From Actinomycetes bacterium (lineage in GTDB: Bacteria > Actinomycetota > Acidimicrobiia > Acidimicrobiales > RAAP-2): a stretch of DNA of 20,017 bases. Position 1 is the first letter of the stretch. Each line of letters starts with the position of its first letter. Location of the stretch: contig JANXTQ010000161.1 of NCBI GenBank assembly GCA_025352305.1, positions 1 to 20,017 on the forward strand, in the 5' to 3' direction. Shown piece by piece: positions 1-7,734 of this stretch. The translations under genes and the position numbers were made by a program. The notes beneath the pieces are model-generated. The model searched no databases. It was not told the DNA's origin and was given only the letters and a program-made list of their open reading frames with translations.

Positions 1-22
1 ATTGAAATACGTCGTTCAAACG

Positions 23-928
23 TTAAAGAATTGTGCGAAGTGCCGTTTCGCTGTCCGGCGAGTCAAACTTAAATCCAGCCTCGATCAGTCGAGCGGGAAC
101 AATTCGCTGGCTGGCCAACAGGGCCTGGTCAACGAGCTCGGCTCCCAATGCGATCTTGAGAGCGACGGTCGGAACGGTCAACAAAGCTGGTCGGCGCAGC
201 ATCTGAGCCAGCACTCGCGTGAACTCCGCGTTGGTGATCGGCGTCGGACAGACGAGATTGATGGGTCCCTTCAATCTCTGCTCGAGGGTGAAGATAATTG
301 CTCGCACCTCATCATTTAGTGAAATGGGACTCATCCACTGGTGACCATTACTTAAGGTCCCTCCGAGTCCGGCCCTAAACAAGGGGAGTTGCTTTTTTAA
401 TGCCCCCCCGTTTCTCGCCAAGACAACGCCCGTTCGAAGAAAGCAGACCGTGGCGTCAGTGTCAATGAGTGGTTTCGTTGCTTGCTCCCACTCGACGCAA
501 ACAGTCGCCAGAAAGTTTTTGCCCGCGGGGGAGTCCTCGTCAAGCACATCGTCGCCACCGGATCCGTAGTAGCCAATGGCTGAGCCACTAACCAGATGTG
601 AACAGCTGAGCCGTGACGATGCCATTGCTTCAGCGAGCAAGCGAGTGGAAAGAACTCGCGAATTTTTGATGTCGAATTTTCTTTGATCGTTCCATCGCTT
701 ATCGGCGATTCCCGAACCGCCGAGATGAACAATGGCATCGAGTTCGCCGACGCGCGCAACGTCGCGCTCGTCAATGTCCTGCGAAGTGGGGTTCCACCTA
801 ATGGTTTCGCCCACGACTCCGCGCGAATCGGGTCGCACGAAACGTACGACGCCGTTCGATCGAGACTCCAGTGCGCTGACTAGTGCCTCACCAATAAACC
901 CGGTCGATCCCGTTACGCCAATTCGCAT
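23..928 (-). CDS. TIGR01777/YfcH-type NAD(P)-dependent epimerase-like SDR protein
   Basis: Predicted 301-residue cytoplasmic Rossmann-fold protein of the extended SDR superfamily, TIGR01777 (YfcH) branch; the substrate of this branch is not established. The N-terminus carries the dinucleotide-binding glycine motif GVTGSTGFIG (residues 4-13). A GSAIGYYG segment near residues 115-122 and an EWEQAT motif near 146-151 are characteristic of the branch, and the length is normal. I start at ATG 928 rather than the in-frame GTG at 940 because a GGAGAG ribosome-binding site sits 4 nt before the ATG and because the family begins right at the glycine motif. The gene overlaps the end of the upstream hydrolase by 16 nt, so the two are probably translated from one transcript. 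A C7 and a T6 homopolymer (plus strand 403-409 and 393-398) lie inside the gene. The family call is firm, the function unknown. Confidence 0.88.
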   Translation of the reverse strand: MRIGVTGSTGFIGEALVSALESRSNGVVRFVRPDSRGVVGETIRWNPTSQDIDERDVARVGELDAIVHLGGSGIADKRWNDQRKFDIKNSRVLSTRLLAEAMASSRLSCSHLVSGSAIGYYGSGGDDVLDEDSPAGKNFLATVCVEWEQATKPLIDTDATVCFLRTGVVLARNGGALKKQLPLFRAGLGGTLSNGHQWMSPISLNDEVRAIIFTLEQRLKGPINLVCPTPITNAEFTRVLAQMLRRPALLTVPTVALKIALGAELVDQALLASQRIVPARLIEAGFKFDSPDSETALRTIL

Positions 929-1728
929 TGAACTCTCCACTCGTCCTCAATAAGTCGCGCCAGTTGATCGGGATTAGCGAGGTGCGCGCCGTGCAGCGCC
1001 TTCGGCAGTATCCGCTCGCGCATGAACGGCACCTGTTGCTTTAATAAGTCGCAAAGCTCGTGGTAGTACGCGTAGCGGGCGAGGTCCCCGTCACCGTAGC
1101 TGTAGGTCAACGCGGTGCCCAGTTCACTGATATCAAACGGTGGCTCGCGGCGAATCGTTGTGAGGTCGTCGAGTAGTGCCACTCCGTCCGCCCGGCGACC
1201 TGTTCGTTCAAGTTCGCTCAGTCGTTGCCACGATGAGTCCGACACCATTCGACGAAAAAATGTCTCGGCTTCGTCGCCGGGATTAGTTCCCAAGTTTTCG
1301 ACGTAGCCGGGCCGTTTATGGATCCAGGGCAGCGGCGCTTCGTAAGCGACGATGAGATCAATCGCGCCGGGATCCTGCAGCGCGGTGCTCAGGGCCACGA
1401 CGCCGCCGTAACTGTGACCGAGCACAATGACGGGTGAGTGACGCCGCTCGTGAGCCGCCAGTTCAAGTAAGTCGTCCACATGGTGAGCCAGATCAATCGG
1501 ACCGAGCGCGCGAGAACTCTGGTAACCGCGACGGTCGTAGGTCACGACGTCAAATTGGTCCAGCCGACGAGCTAATCGCGCAAAGGACCCTCCGCGATCG
1601 AGGCCGCCGTGGACACAGATCACCGAGGCCAACGGTTCGCCAACTCGTCGTTCGAGAACGTGGAGACCCGTCACGACGGATTCGCCGGCGGCGTGTAAGC
1701 CGGGCGGAGTTACGCGAGGGATCGACAC
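913..1728 (-). CDS. Alpha/beta-fold hydrolase
   Basis: Predicted 271-residue alpha/beta hydrolase of unknown substrate. Visible are the oxyanion-hole segment VHGGLDRGGS (residues 39-48), the strand/turn motif VVTYDRRGYQSS, and the nucleophile elbow GHSYGG with Ser106. A candidate catalytic His lies in LHGAHLANP near residues 246-249. No signal peptide or membrane segment is evident. The family is broad (esterases, C-C hydrolases, haloperoxidase-like enzymes), so no reaction is assigned. It is the first gene of a two-gene minus-strand unit with the epimerase-like protein. The GTG start is placed by a TAGTTT -10-like element ending 6 nt upstream, suggesting a leaderless mRNA. It diverges from kgd across 69 bp. 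Confidence 0.87.
   Translation of the reverse strand: MSIPRVTPPGLHAAGESVVTGLHVLERRVGEPLASVICVHGGLDRGGSFARLARRLDQFDVVTYDRRGYQSSRALGPIDLAHHVDDLLELAAHERRHSPVIVLGHSYGGVVALSTALQDPGAIDLIVAYEAPLPWIHKRPGYVENLGTNPGDEAETFFRRMVSDSSWQRLSELERTGRRADGVALLDDLTTIRREPPFDISELGTALTYSYGDGDLARYAYYHELCDLLKQQVPFMRERILPKALHGAHLANPDQLARLIEDEWRVQCELA
933..938 (-). promoter_or_regulatory. Ribosome-binding site of the epimerase-like gene
   Basis: On the minus strand GGAGAG is followed by TTCA and then ATG at 928. It lies inside the 3' end of the upstream hydrolase gene. It decides the start: the alternative GTG at 940 overlaps this element. It also shows that canonical Shine-Dalgarno initiation is used inside operons here, whereas the first genes of several units appear leaderless. 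Confidence 0.6.
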
Positions 1729-1734
1729 CCTGCG

Positions 1735-1740
1735 AAACTA
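1735..1740 (-). promoter_or_regulatory. Predicted leaderless promoter -10 element of the hydrolase unit
   Basis: The minus strand reads TAGTTT, then six nucleotides (CGCAGG), then the GTG start at 1728. A TANNNT hexamer 6-7 nt before the start codon places transcription initiation on the first base of the start codon, the arrangement known for leaderless actinobacterial genes. A weak -35-like TTGAAG (plus strand 1761-1766) is 20 nt further upstream. Confidence 0.5.
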
Positions 1741-1785
1741 ACGGGACCGCGCAGCGTTGTCTTCAATCTCTCCCAAGTGCACCCC

Positions 1786-1791
1786 TAGCAT
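1786..1791 (+). promoter_or_regulatory. Predicted leaderless promoter -10 element of kgd
   Basis: TAGCAT is followed by GGAGGC and the GTG start at 1798. The GGAGG at 1792-1796 looks like a Shine-Dalgarno sequence but is only 1 nt from the start codon, too close for normal use, so a leaderless transcript beginning at the GTG is the better reading. A weak -35-like TTCAAT at 1762-1767 gives an 18-nt spacer and overlaps the -35-like sequence of the divergent hydrolase promoter. Confidence 0.5.
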
Positions 1792-1797
1792 GGAGGC

Positions 1798-4700
1798 GTG
1801 AGCTCCCCTCTCGACGCCCCGAAGCCTGTCAACGCCGCTGGTTCTTTTGGACCGAACGCGTGGCTCGTTGATGACATGTACGACCGCTTCGTTGCTGACC
1901 CCGAATCCGTGTCGGCGAGTTGGCGCGAATTCTTTGCGGACTATCAGCGCTCTCCGATTCCCGCCGTCATCACGTCGGCACCTCCGGCCCACGAGCCCGT
2001 CGCGAAGAAAGCCACGACCATTGACTCGGGCGCCACTGCACTACGCGGTTCCGCGGCGCGCATTGTTAGCAATATGAACGCTTCGCTCAGCGTTCCAACG
2101 GCCACGAGTGTTCGCACCATTCCCGCTCGACTGCTGGAAATCAATAGGGCGGCCCTCAACGAAGCACTCGCACGAACGAGCGGCGCGAAGGTGTCCTTCA
2201 CTCACCTCATTGCTTACGCACTCGTCACGGCGCTCGCTCAGGTTCCGGCGATGAATGCGACGTTCGTTGAAGCGGTGGACGATAAGGGAACGCCGGGAGT
2301 ACGACGACACGAACACGTGGGGCTCGGTTTGGCGGTGGACGTCGAAAAATCCGACGGATCGCGCAACCTATTGGTTCCGGTCATCGCGGACGCCGACACG
2401 TTGGATTTTCGCGGCTTCCTGCTGGCCTACGAAGACAAGGTCCGAAAAGTTCACTCCGGCTCCATAGGCGCCGATGATTTTGTTGGTGCCACCATTTCAC
2501 TCACCAACCCGGGCACGATCGGCACAATTCAGTCCGTGCCACGACTCATGGTGGGACAGGGCGCAATCATTGGGGTGGGCGCGCTCGGCTGGCCGGCGGG
2601 CTTTGAGTCCGCAGATCCTCGCGCCCTCGCGGACCTCGGGGTGGGCAAAGTATTTTCTCTCAGTTCTACCTACGACCACCGAATCATTCAAGGCGCCGAA
2701 TCAGGACTGTTTCTTAAGTACGTCTCCGAATGCCTCACGGGCGGACACGATTTTTACGACAATGTCTTTAGCGCTCTCGGAGTGCCGTACTTGCCGTCGC
2801 GATGGGCCAAGGACCACAACGCGGTGGCGAGCAGCGATCCGGAAGAACGGGTGCTCAAATCCATCCGGGTTCAAGAACTGATCAATATGTACCGCGTTCG
2901 CGGCCATCTGAACGCGCACCTGGATCCCCTTAGTCAACAAGCGCCCGAACTGCACCCCGAACTGGACTTGGCCACCTACGGCCTCACGATTTGGGACCTG
3001 CAACGTTCGTTTGTGGTCGACTCGCTCGGCGAGCACAACGAAGCCACGCTCGAAGAGATATTGACGTGGCTGCGAGCTGCGTACTGTCGCACGATTGGCA
3101 TTGAGTACATGCACATCATGGACCCCGAACAGAAAAAGTGGATTCGTGAGCACGTCGAGGGAGTGCGTTTTTCTCCCCGCGCCGACGAGCAGCGTCGCAT
3201 CTTGGACCAACTGAGTTCGGCAGAAGTTTTTGAGCGGTTCTTGCACACTCGCTACGTCGGTCAAAAACGTTTCGGTCTCGAAGGAGGAGAGTCCACGATT
3301 GTGGTGCTCGATGAAATTCTGTCGGCCGCGGCCTCCGCGGGACTGAGCGAAGGCGTCATTGGTATGGCGCACCGGGGCCGATTGAACGTCTTGGCCAACG
3401 TCGTGGGCAAAAGCTATTCAGACATTTTTAGTGAGTTCGAAGGAAATCTCGATCCCGAAAGTGTTCAAGGCTCCGGCGACGTCAAGTACCACAAGGGCGC
3501 CACCGGAAGTTTTAAGAGTTCGTCGGGCGCCACGATCACGGTGTCGATGGCGTCAAATCCCTCGCATCTCGAAGCGGTCAGTCCCGTTGTTGAAGGAATC
3601 GTCCGCGCGAAGCAGGACGCCGTGCTGCGACCGAGCGACGGTTCAGCGGAGCTCGCAACACCGGAACTGTTTCCGTTTCTGGCCATACTCATTCACGGCG
3701 ACGCCGCATTCGCTGGTCAAGGCGTCGTGGCCGAGACGCTCAACCTCTCGCAACTTTCGGGCTATCGAACCGGGGGATCGATTCACCTCGTCATTAATAA
3801 TCAAGTCGGCTTCACCACGGCACCGCAGTCGGCGCGGTCGAGTTTTTATCCGACCGACGTGGCCAAAATGATTCAGGCTCCGGTTTTTCACGTCAACGGA
3901 GATGACCCCGAAGCCTGCGCTCGGGTGGCTCGCTTGGCGTTTGAGTACCGACAACGTTTTCACCGCGACGTGGTTATTGATCTCGTCTGTTATCGACGTC
4001 ACGGCCACAACGAGGGTGACGACCCCAGTTACACCCAGCCGATCATGTACAAGGTGATTGACCAGACTCGGTCGGTTCGAAAGCCCTACACCGAAACGCT
4101 CGTTCGACGAGGCGACATCACCATTGAGCAAGCGGAAGCTTCGCTCGAAGATTTCAACTCCCGTCTTCAAGGAGTGCTTGATGAAGTACGCACCGTTCCA
4201 AAGCCGGTCCTGAGCGGGGTTCCTCTCAGCGACGTACCCGAGGACCGACCGGCGCCGCCGACCGGCGTGGCTCGAGACACCTTGCTCGCGGTCGCGGCGG
4301 CAACCGCTTCGGCGCCGAGCGGGTTCAGCGTTCATCCGAAGCTCCAACGACAGTTCGATCAGCGCGCCACGATGGTCGCTAACGGCGAGATCGATTGGGC
4401 CCTCGGTGAGGCCCTCGCGTTCGGCACGTTGGTACTGGAAGGTGCCAACGTGCGCCTCACGGGCCAGGACTCTCAACGCGGAACCTTCTCTCATCGACAC
4501 GCCGCGTTGATTGACTACGAAACCGGCGACCAGTGGGTTCCGCTCGATCACCTCGATGGTGCCCACGCATTCTTTACGGTGCGCAATTCGCTGCTCAGCG
4601 AGTACGCCGCGCTCGGCTTTGAATACGGGTATTCAGTGGAATCGGACAACACCTTGGTGGCCTGGGAAGCCCAGTTCGGTGACTTCGTTAACGGCGCCGA

Positions 4701-5412
4701 GATCATCATCGATAACTTTCTCGTAGCGGCCGAAGACAAGTGGGGACAACTGGCGACACTGGTGATGTTGCTCCCGCACGGCTACGAAGGCCAGGGTCCC
4801 GAACATTCGTCCGGCCGTATTGAACGGTTCCTCTCACTGTGCGCGCGAAACAACTTGCGCGTGGCCCAACCAACGTCAGCTGCTCAGTACTTTCACCTAC
4901 TGCGCAGCCAAGTACATCGAGAACACGAGACGCCGTTAATCGTCTTTACGCCCAAGTCCATGTTGCGCGCGGCGTCGATGCGTTCGCCGTTGAATGAGTT
5001 CGTCGACGGATCATTTCAACGAGTGCTTGACGACACTGTTGTTAGTCGCGCCGACGTTCGCCGGGTGGTGTTGGCGTCGGGCAAAGTCGCACACGAGGCC
5101 CTCGCGTACCGGCAGGAGACTCACAACGGTGCCGTCGCGATTGTGCGCGTGGAGCAGCTTTACCCGTGGCCCGACGTGGACCTCGATCGAATTATTGGCT
5201 CCTATGAAAACGCCACTGAACTGGTCTGGCTGCAAGAGGAGCCCGAGAACATGGGTGCCTGGCCCTTTGTTCATCACCAACTACACCGCGTCGTGCGCGA
5301 GCGTCTTGTCTTGAGTCACGTCGCACGCGCGGAGTCCGCGAGCCCGGCGACCGGCAGTGGGATTGTTCACGCCGCGGAGCAAGCGGACCTCATGAGCCGA
5401 GCCGTGAGGTGA
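1798..5412 (+). CDS. kgd: Multifunctional 2-oxoglutarate metabolism enzyme (KGD; fused E2-E1)
   Basis: Predicted 1204-residue ThDP-dependent enzyme of the actinobacterial KGD/OdhA family, which decarboxylates 2-oxoglutarate, supplies the E1 function of the 2-oxoglutarate dehydrogenase complex and can form 2-hydroxy-3-oxoadipate. Domain order: a short N-terminal helix segment (NAWLVDDMYDRF, residues 20-31), a linker, an E2-type acyltransferase domain at about 95-325 with TYDHRIIQGAESG (His294), then the E1 region from about 350. E1 shows HRGRLNVLANVVG, the ThDP/Mg motif GDAAFAGQG (634-642), NNQVGF (from 667) and a C-terminal transketolase-like half. There is no lipoyl domain, as is normal for the family, and the length matches mycobacterial homologues (about 1230). 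The GTG start keeps the conserved N-terminal helix; the next ATG (1876) would remove part of it. Its stop overlaps the next gene by 4 nt. Confidence is high. Confidence 0.96.
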   Translation: MSSPLDAPKPVNAAGSFGPNAWLVDDMYDRFVADPESVSASWREFFADYQRSPIPAVITSAPPAHEPVAKKATTIDSGATALRGSAARIVSNMNASLSVPTATSVRTIPARLLEINRAALNEALARTSGAKVSFTHLIAYALVTALAQVPAMNATFVEAVDDKGTPGVRRHEHVGLGLAVDVEKSDGSRNLLVPVIADADTLDFRGFLLAYEDKVRKVHSGSIGADDFVGATISLTNPGTIGTIQSVPRLMVGQGAIIGVGALGWPAGFESADPRALADLGVGKVFSLSSTYDHRIIQGAESGLFLKYVSECLTGGHDFYDNVFSALGVPYLPSRWAKDHNAVASSDPEERVLKSIRVQELINMYRVRGHLNAHLDPLSQQAPELHPELDLATYGLTIWDLQRSFVVDSLGEHNEATLEEILTWLRAAYCRTIGIEYMHIMDPEQKKWIREHVEGVRFSPRADEQRRILDQLSSAEVFERFLHTRYVGQKRFGLEGGESTIVVLDEILSAAASAGLSEGVIGMAHRGRLNVLANVVGKSYSDIFSEFEGNLDPESVQGSGDVKYHKGATGSFKSSSGATITVSMASNPSHLEAVSPVVEGIVRAKQDAVLRPSDGSAELATPELFPFLAILIHGDAAFAGQGVVAETLNLSQLSGYRTGGSIHLVINNQVGFTTAPQSARSSFYPTDVAKMIQAPVFHVNGDDPEACARVARLAFEYRQRFHRDVVIDLVCYRRHGHNEGDDPSYTQPIMYKVIDQTRSVRKPYTETLVRRGDITIEQAEASLEDFNSRLQGVLDEVRTVPKPVLSGVPLSDVPEDRPAPPTGVARDTLLAVAAATASAPSGFSVHPKLQRQFDQRATMVANGEIDWALGEALAFGTLVLEGANVRLTGQDSQRGTFSHRHAALIDYETGDQWVPLDHLDGAHAFFTVRNSLLSEYAALGFEYGYSVESDNTLVAWEAQFGDFVNGAEIIIDNFLVAAEDKWGQLATLVMLLPHGYEGQGPEHSSGRIERFLSLCARNNLRVAQPTSAAQYFHLLRSQVHREHETPLIVFTPKSMLRAASMRSPLNEFVDGSFQRVLDDTVVSRADVRRVVLASGKVAHEALAYRQETHNGAVAIVRVEQLYPWPDVDLDRIIGSYENATELVWLQEEPENMGAWPFVHHQLHRVVRERLVLSHVARAESASPATGSGIVHAAEQADLMSRAVR

Positions 5413-6530
5413 GTGCCGCTCGGACCTCGAGTCGTAATCGAGTCGTCGTTGATGGATCGAACCTCGCTACCGAGGGTCGCAACACGCCCAGTCTTCATCA
5501 ACTCGACGAGGCCGTTCGCGCTTATTTGGAAGAAGATCCGAAGGCCGAAGTCATTGTCGTGGCTGACGCCACCTTCGAGCACCGCGTCGCTACGAGTGAA
5601 CGGGCGCGCTTTAAAGAGGCGGAACTCGCCGGCGAGATCGTTACTCCTCCGGCCGGTGCCATTGGCCGCGGCGACGCGTTCATTTTGAAGATCGCGGCGC
5701 GCATTGGTGCGGTGGTACTGAGCAATGACTCTTTTCAAGAGTTTCACGGTGAGCACCCGTGGCTCTTCGACGAAGGTCGTCTCATTGGTGGCAAGCCGGT
5801 GCCGGGTGTTGGCTGGGTCTTTACTCCGCGACTACCGGTGCGAGGTGTTAAGTCCGTTCGTGCCGTGAAGAAGCTCACGGTGGCGCTTCCCAACGGAGAA
5901 AAGCCGTCCATTGGGGCGACCATCACGCCGATTTCATCTAGTGCCAAACCCGTCAAGAGCGTCGACAAACCCGCCAAGACCACTCGTCGTGCCATCAAGA
6001 CTCTCGACAAAGCTGCCGAGAAGGTCCCTGAAAAAGCCCTGGACGTGACGCTGGACAAAGCACCGGCGAAGAGCCGTGCCACGAAGGCGAGCGCTCCGGC
6101 AAAGTCGGGGGCCGCCACGAAGGCGCCGCGCACGAGCAAAACGCCGGCAAAGAAAACGGACGTCAAAAAGACAGCCGTCAAAAAAGCGGCTCGTGTAACC
6201 AAGGAAGCGCCCGTAGTTGTTGAGCCCGCGGTTGCACTGCGACGCGGACGTCAACCCGTCAACCCGCAAGCCGATTTCAGTGACTTCGTCTCATCTCATC
6301 GACTGCGATCGGTGCTTGATGGAGAGGTCGTGGCCTTCACCTCGCACGGCGCGATTATTGCGGTCGCGCTGGCAAACGGTCACACCGTTGAGTGTTATGC
6401 ACCCACCACCTCACTCGGATCGCCCGCACCGGCGCGCGCGCGCGACGTACTCAAACGTGGCGATCGACGAACGTTCAAACTGACGGCCGTGGATAAAGAT
6501 CGTCGTATCGCTGAGTTGGCGATTACGTGA
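5409..6530 (+). CDS. NYN/Zc3h12a-type ribonuclease with Lys/Ala-rich linker and S1-like C-terminal domain
   Basis: Predicted 373-residue protein. The N-terminal part (about 9-145) matches the PIN-like NYN/Zc3h12a ribonuclease fold: VVVDGSNLA with Asp15 and Asn18, VVADATFEHR with Asp53, and GRGDAFILK (Asp89) followed by VVLSNDSF (Asp107). These are the acidic residues expected for metal-dependent RNA cleavage. A low-complexity basic linker rich in K, A, T and P follows (about 165-280, resembling histone H1 tails). The C-terminal 80 residues (from about 292) look like an S1-type OB fold: LDGEVVAFTSHGAIIAV, then a GDRRTFKLTAVD stretch. Known family activity is endoribonuclease; the RNA target is unknown. 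The GTG start overlaps the kgd stop (GTGA), and the end overlaps the next gene the same way. The nuclease call is good, the S1-like call moderate. Confidence 0.8.
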   Translation: MSAARTSSRNRVVVDGSNLATEGRNTPSLHQLDEAVRAYLEEDPKAEVIVVADATFEHRVATSERARFKEAELAGEIVTPPAGAIGRGDAFILKIAARIGAVVLSNDSFQEFHGEHPWLFDEGRLIGGKPVPGVGWVFTPRLPVRGVKSVRAVKKLTVALPNGEKPSIGATITPISSSAKPVKSVDKPAKTTRRAIKTLDKAAEKVPEKALDVTLDKAPAKSRATKASAPAKSGAATKAPRTSKTPAKKTDVKKTAVKKAARVTKEAPVVVEPAVALRRGRQPVNPQADFSDFVSSHRLRSVLDGEVVAFTSHGAIIAVALANGHTVECYAPTTSLGSPAPARARDVLKRGDRRTFKLTAVDKDRRIAELAIT

Positions 6531-6961
6531 GCGCGATATCGCGCGACCCGGCGTTCTATCTGCCGCACCGAGCACCGTTTTTATTACTCGACGAGATCCT
6601 CGACATTGAACCCGGCGTTCGAGCTCGCGCCACGTGGACACTTAGCGGCGATGAATGGTTCTTTGCCGGTCACTTTCCGGGTCAGCCCATAACTCCGGGC
6701 GTCCTGGTCTTAGAGTCCATTGCCCAGTGCGGTGCGGTGGCTGTCTTGGCCGATGAACGTTACGCCGGCAAGTTGCCCTTATTTGGCGGTGTCGAGCACG
6801 CTCGTTTTCGCCGTTCGGTGGTGCCGGGCGACACCGTTCAACTGGAGTGCGAAATGACCCGGCTGTCGGTTCGCGCCGGTAAGGGCACGGGCACCGCGAG
6901 TGTCAACGGCGTGACGTGCGTCGAAAGCGATCTGCTCTTCGTGATGTCCAACGCGTCATGA
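6527..6961 (+). CDS. FabZ-like 3-hydroxyacyl-ACP dehydratase (hot-dog fold)
   Basis: Predicted 144-residue single hot-dog-domain protein of normal FabZ length. The opening YLPHRAPFLLLDEIL matches the conserved LPHRYPFLLVD start of FabZ. The active-site helix motif GHFPGQPITPGVLVLES carries the expected His49 and Glu63. The family dehydrates (3R)-hydroxyacyl-ACP in type II fatty acid synthesis. No other fatty acid genes lie nearby, so it may be an accessory dehydratase or a thioester-binding relative; the substrate cannot be told from sequence. The GTG start overlaps the upstream stop (GTGA), and its own stop overlaps the next start (ATGA), indicating translational coupling within the kgd unit. 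Confidence 0.85.
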   Translation: MSAISRDPAFYLPHRAPFLLLDEILDIEPGVRARATWTLSGDEWFFAGHFPGQPITPGVLVLESIAQCGAVAVLADERYAGKLPLFGGVEHARFRRSVVPGDTVQLECEMTRLSVRAGKGTGTASVNGVTCVESDLLFVMSNAS

Positions 6962-7734
6962 AAGTAGCAACGTGGAACGTCAACTCACTCAACGCGCGCT
7001 GGGTGCGCGTTGAAGAGTGGCTGACCTCTAATGATGTCGATGTCGTGCTGATTCAAGAGACCAAGCAGAACGACACCAAATTTCCCTTTGAACAGTTGGC
7101 GCAACTCGGATACGAAAGCGCGCACCTCGGCCAAGGACAGTGGAACGGCGTGGCGATTCTTTCCAAGGTGGGTTTGAGCGACGTCGAGCGTGGTCTCGGC
7201 GACGACGTTGAAGCGCGCTTCATTGGTGCCACGTGCGGAGCGTTGCGGGTGTACTCCTGTTACGTGCCCAACGGGCGTTCATTGGACAACGATCACTATC
7301 AGTACAAACTCAAGTGGCTGGCCGACTTGGCTCACCACCTCGGCGCACGGGCGCTCGATCAACGAGTGGTCGTCGGTGGCGACTTCAACGTGGCCCCGAG
7401 TGACCTCGACTGTTACGACCCGTCGGTGTTTGTCGGCGCGACTCACGTCAGCGAGCCGGAACGCGCGGCCATTAACAACCTGATTGAAACCGGGCTCGTG
7501 GACATTGTTCGCCAACAACATCCCGATGAACCGTGTTACACGTGGTGGGACTACCGCAACGGATCGTTTCGCCGCGCGTGGGGACTTCGCATTGACCTAC
7601 TGCTACTCGACGCGGTCACCGCGGCGGCGGCGAGAAGTTCTTACGTCGACCGCGAGGCACGAAAGGGCGAGAAACCATCGGACCACGCGCCGGTCGTGGT
7701 CGACATCGATACGGACCAGTTCTCGGCCGCTTAG
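6958..7734 (+). CDS. xth: Exodeoxyribonuclease III (AP endonuclease, EEP family)
   Basis: Predicted 258-residue Xth/ExoA-family nuclease, which cleaves at abasic sites and has 3'-5' exonuclease activity in base excision repair. All family motifs are present: TWNVNSLNAR (Asn7), QETK (Glu34), YVPNG (102-106), GGDFNVAPSDLD (Asp142, Asn144), WWDYRNGSFRRAWGLRID (Asp213) and the terminal SDHAPVV (Asp242, His243). I start at ATG 6958, which overlaps the preceding stop by 4 nt and is followed at once by the conserved KVATWNVNS; an earlier in-frame codon would add an unrelated extension. Last gene of the kgd unit. Its TAG stop interlocks with the TAA stop of the convergent ThDP-enzyme gene over 4 bp, leaving no room for an intrinsic terminator. 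Confidence 0.94.
   Translation: MKVATWNVNSLNARWVRVEEWLTSNDVDVVLIQETKQNDTKFPFEQLAQLGYESAHLGQGQWNGVAILSKVGLSDVERGLGDDVEARFIGATCGALRVYSCYVPNGRSLDNDHYQYKLKWLADLAHHLGARALDQRVVVGGDFNVAPSDLDCYDPSVFVGATHVSEPERAAINNLIETGLVDIVRQQHPDEPCYTWWDYRNGSFRRAWGLRIDLLLLDAVTAAAARSSYVDREARKGEKPSDHAPVVVDIDTDQFSAA

Noticed and set aside
1792..1796. GGAGG before kgd as a Shine-Dalgarno site
   Set aside because: It is only 1 nt from the GTG, and no in-frame start lies at a normal distance downstream.
3643..4566. 307-codon open frame on the minus strand inside kgd
   Set aside because: It lies wholly within the conserved E1 coding region, has no recognisable domain and an Arg-rich composition typical of an antisense shadow.
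5744..6202. Minus-strand hydrophobic Ala/Val/Phe-rich frame that looks like a membrane protein
   Set aside because: It is the complement of the Lys/Ala-rich linker of the NYN ribonuclease; AAG/AAA codons read as CTT/TTT on the other strand create false hydrophobicity.
6432..6445. GC dinucleotide run as a Z-DNA or microsatellite element
   Set aside because: It is short, lies in an Ala/Arg-coding segment of the S1-like domain and is explained by codon composition.
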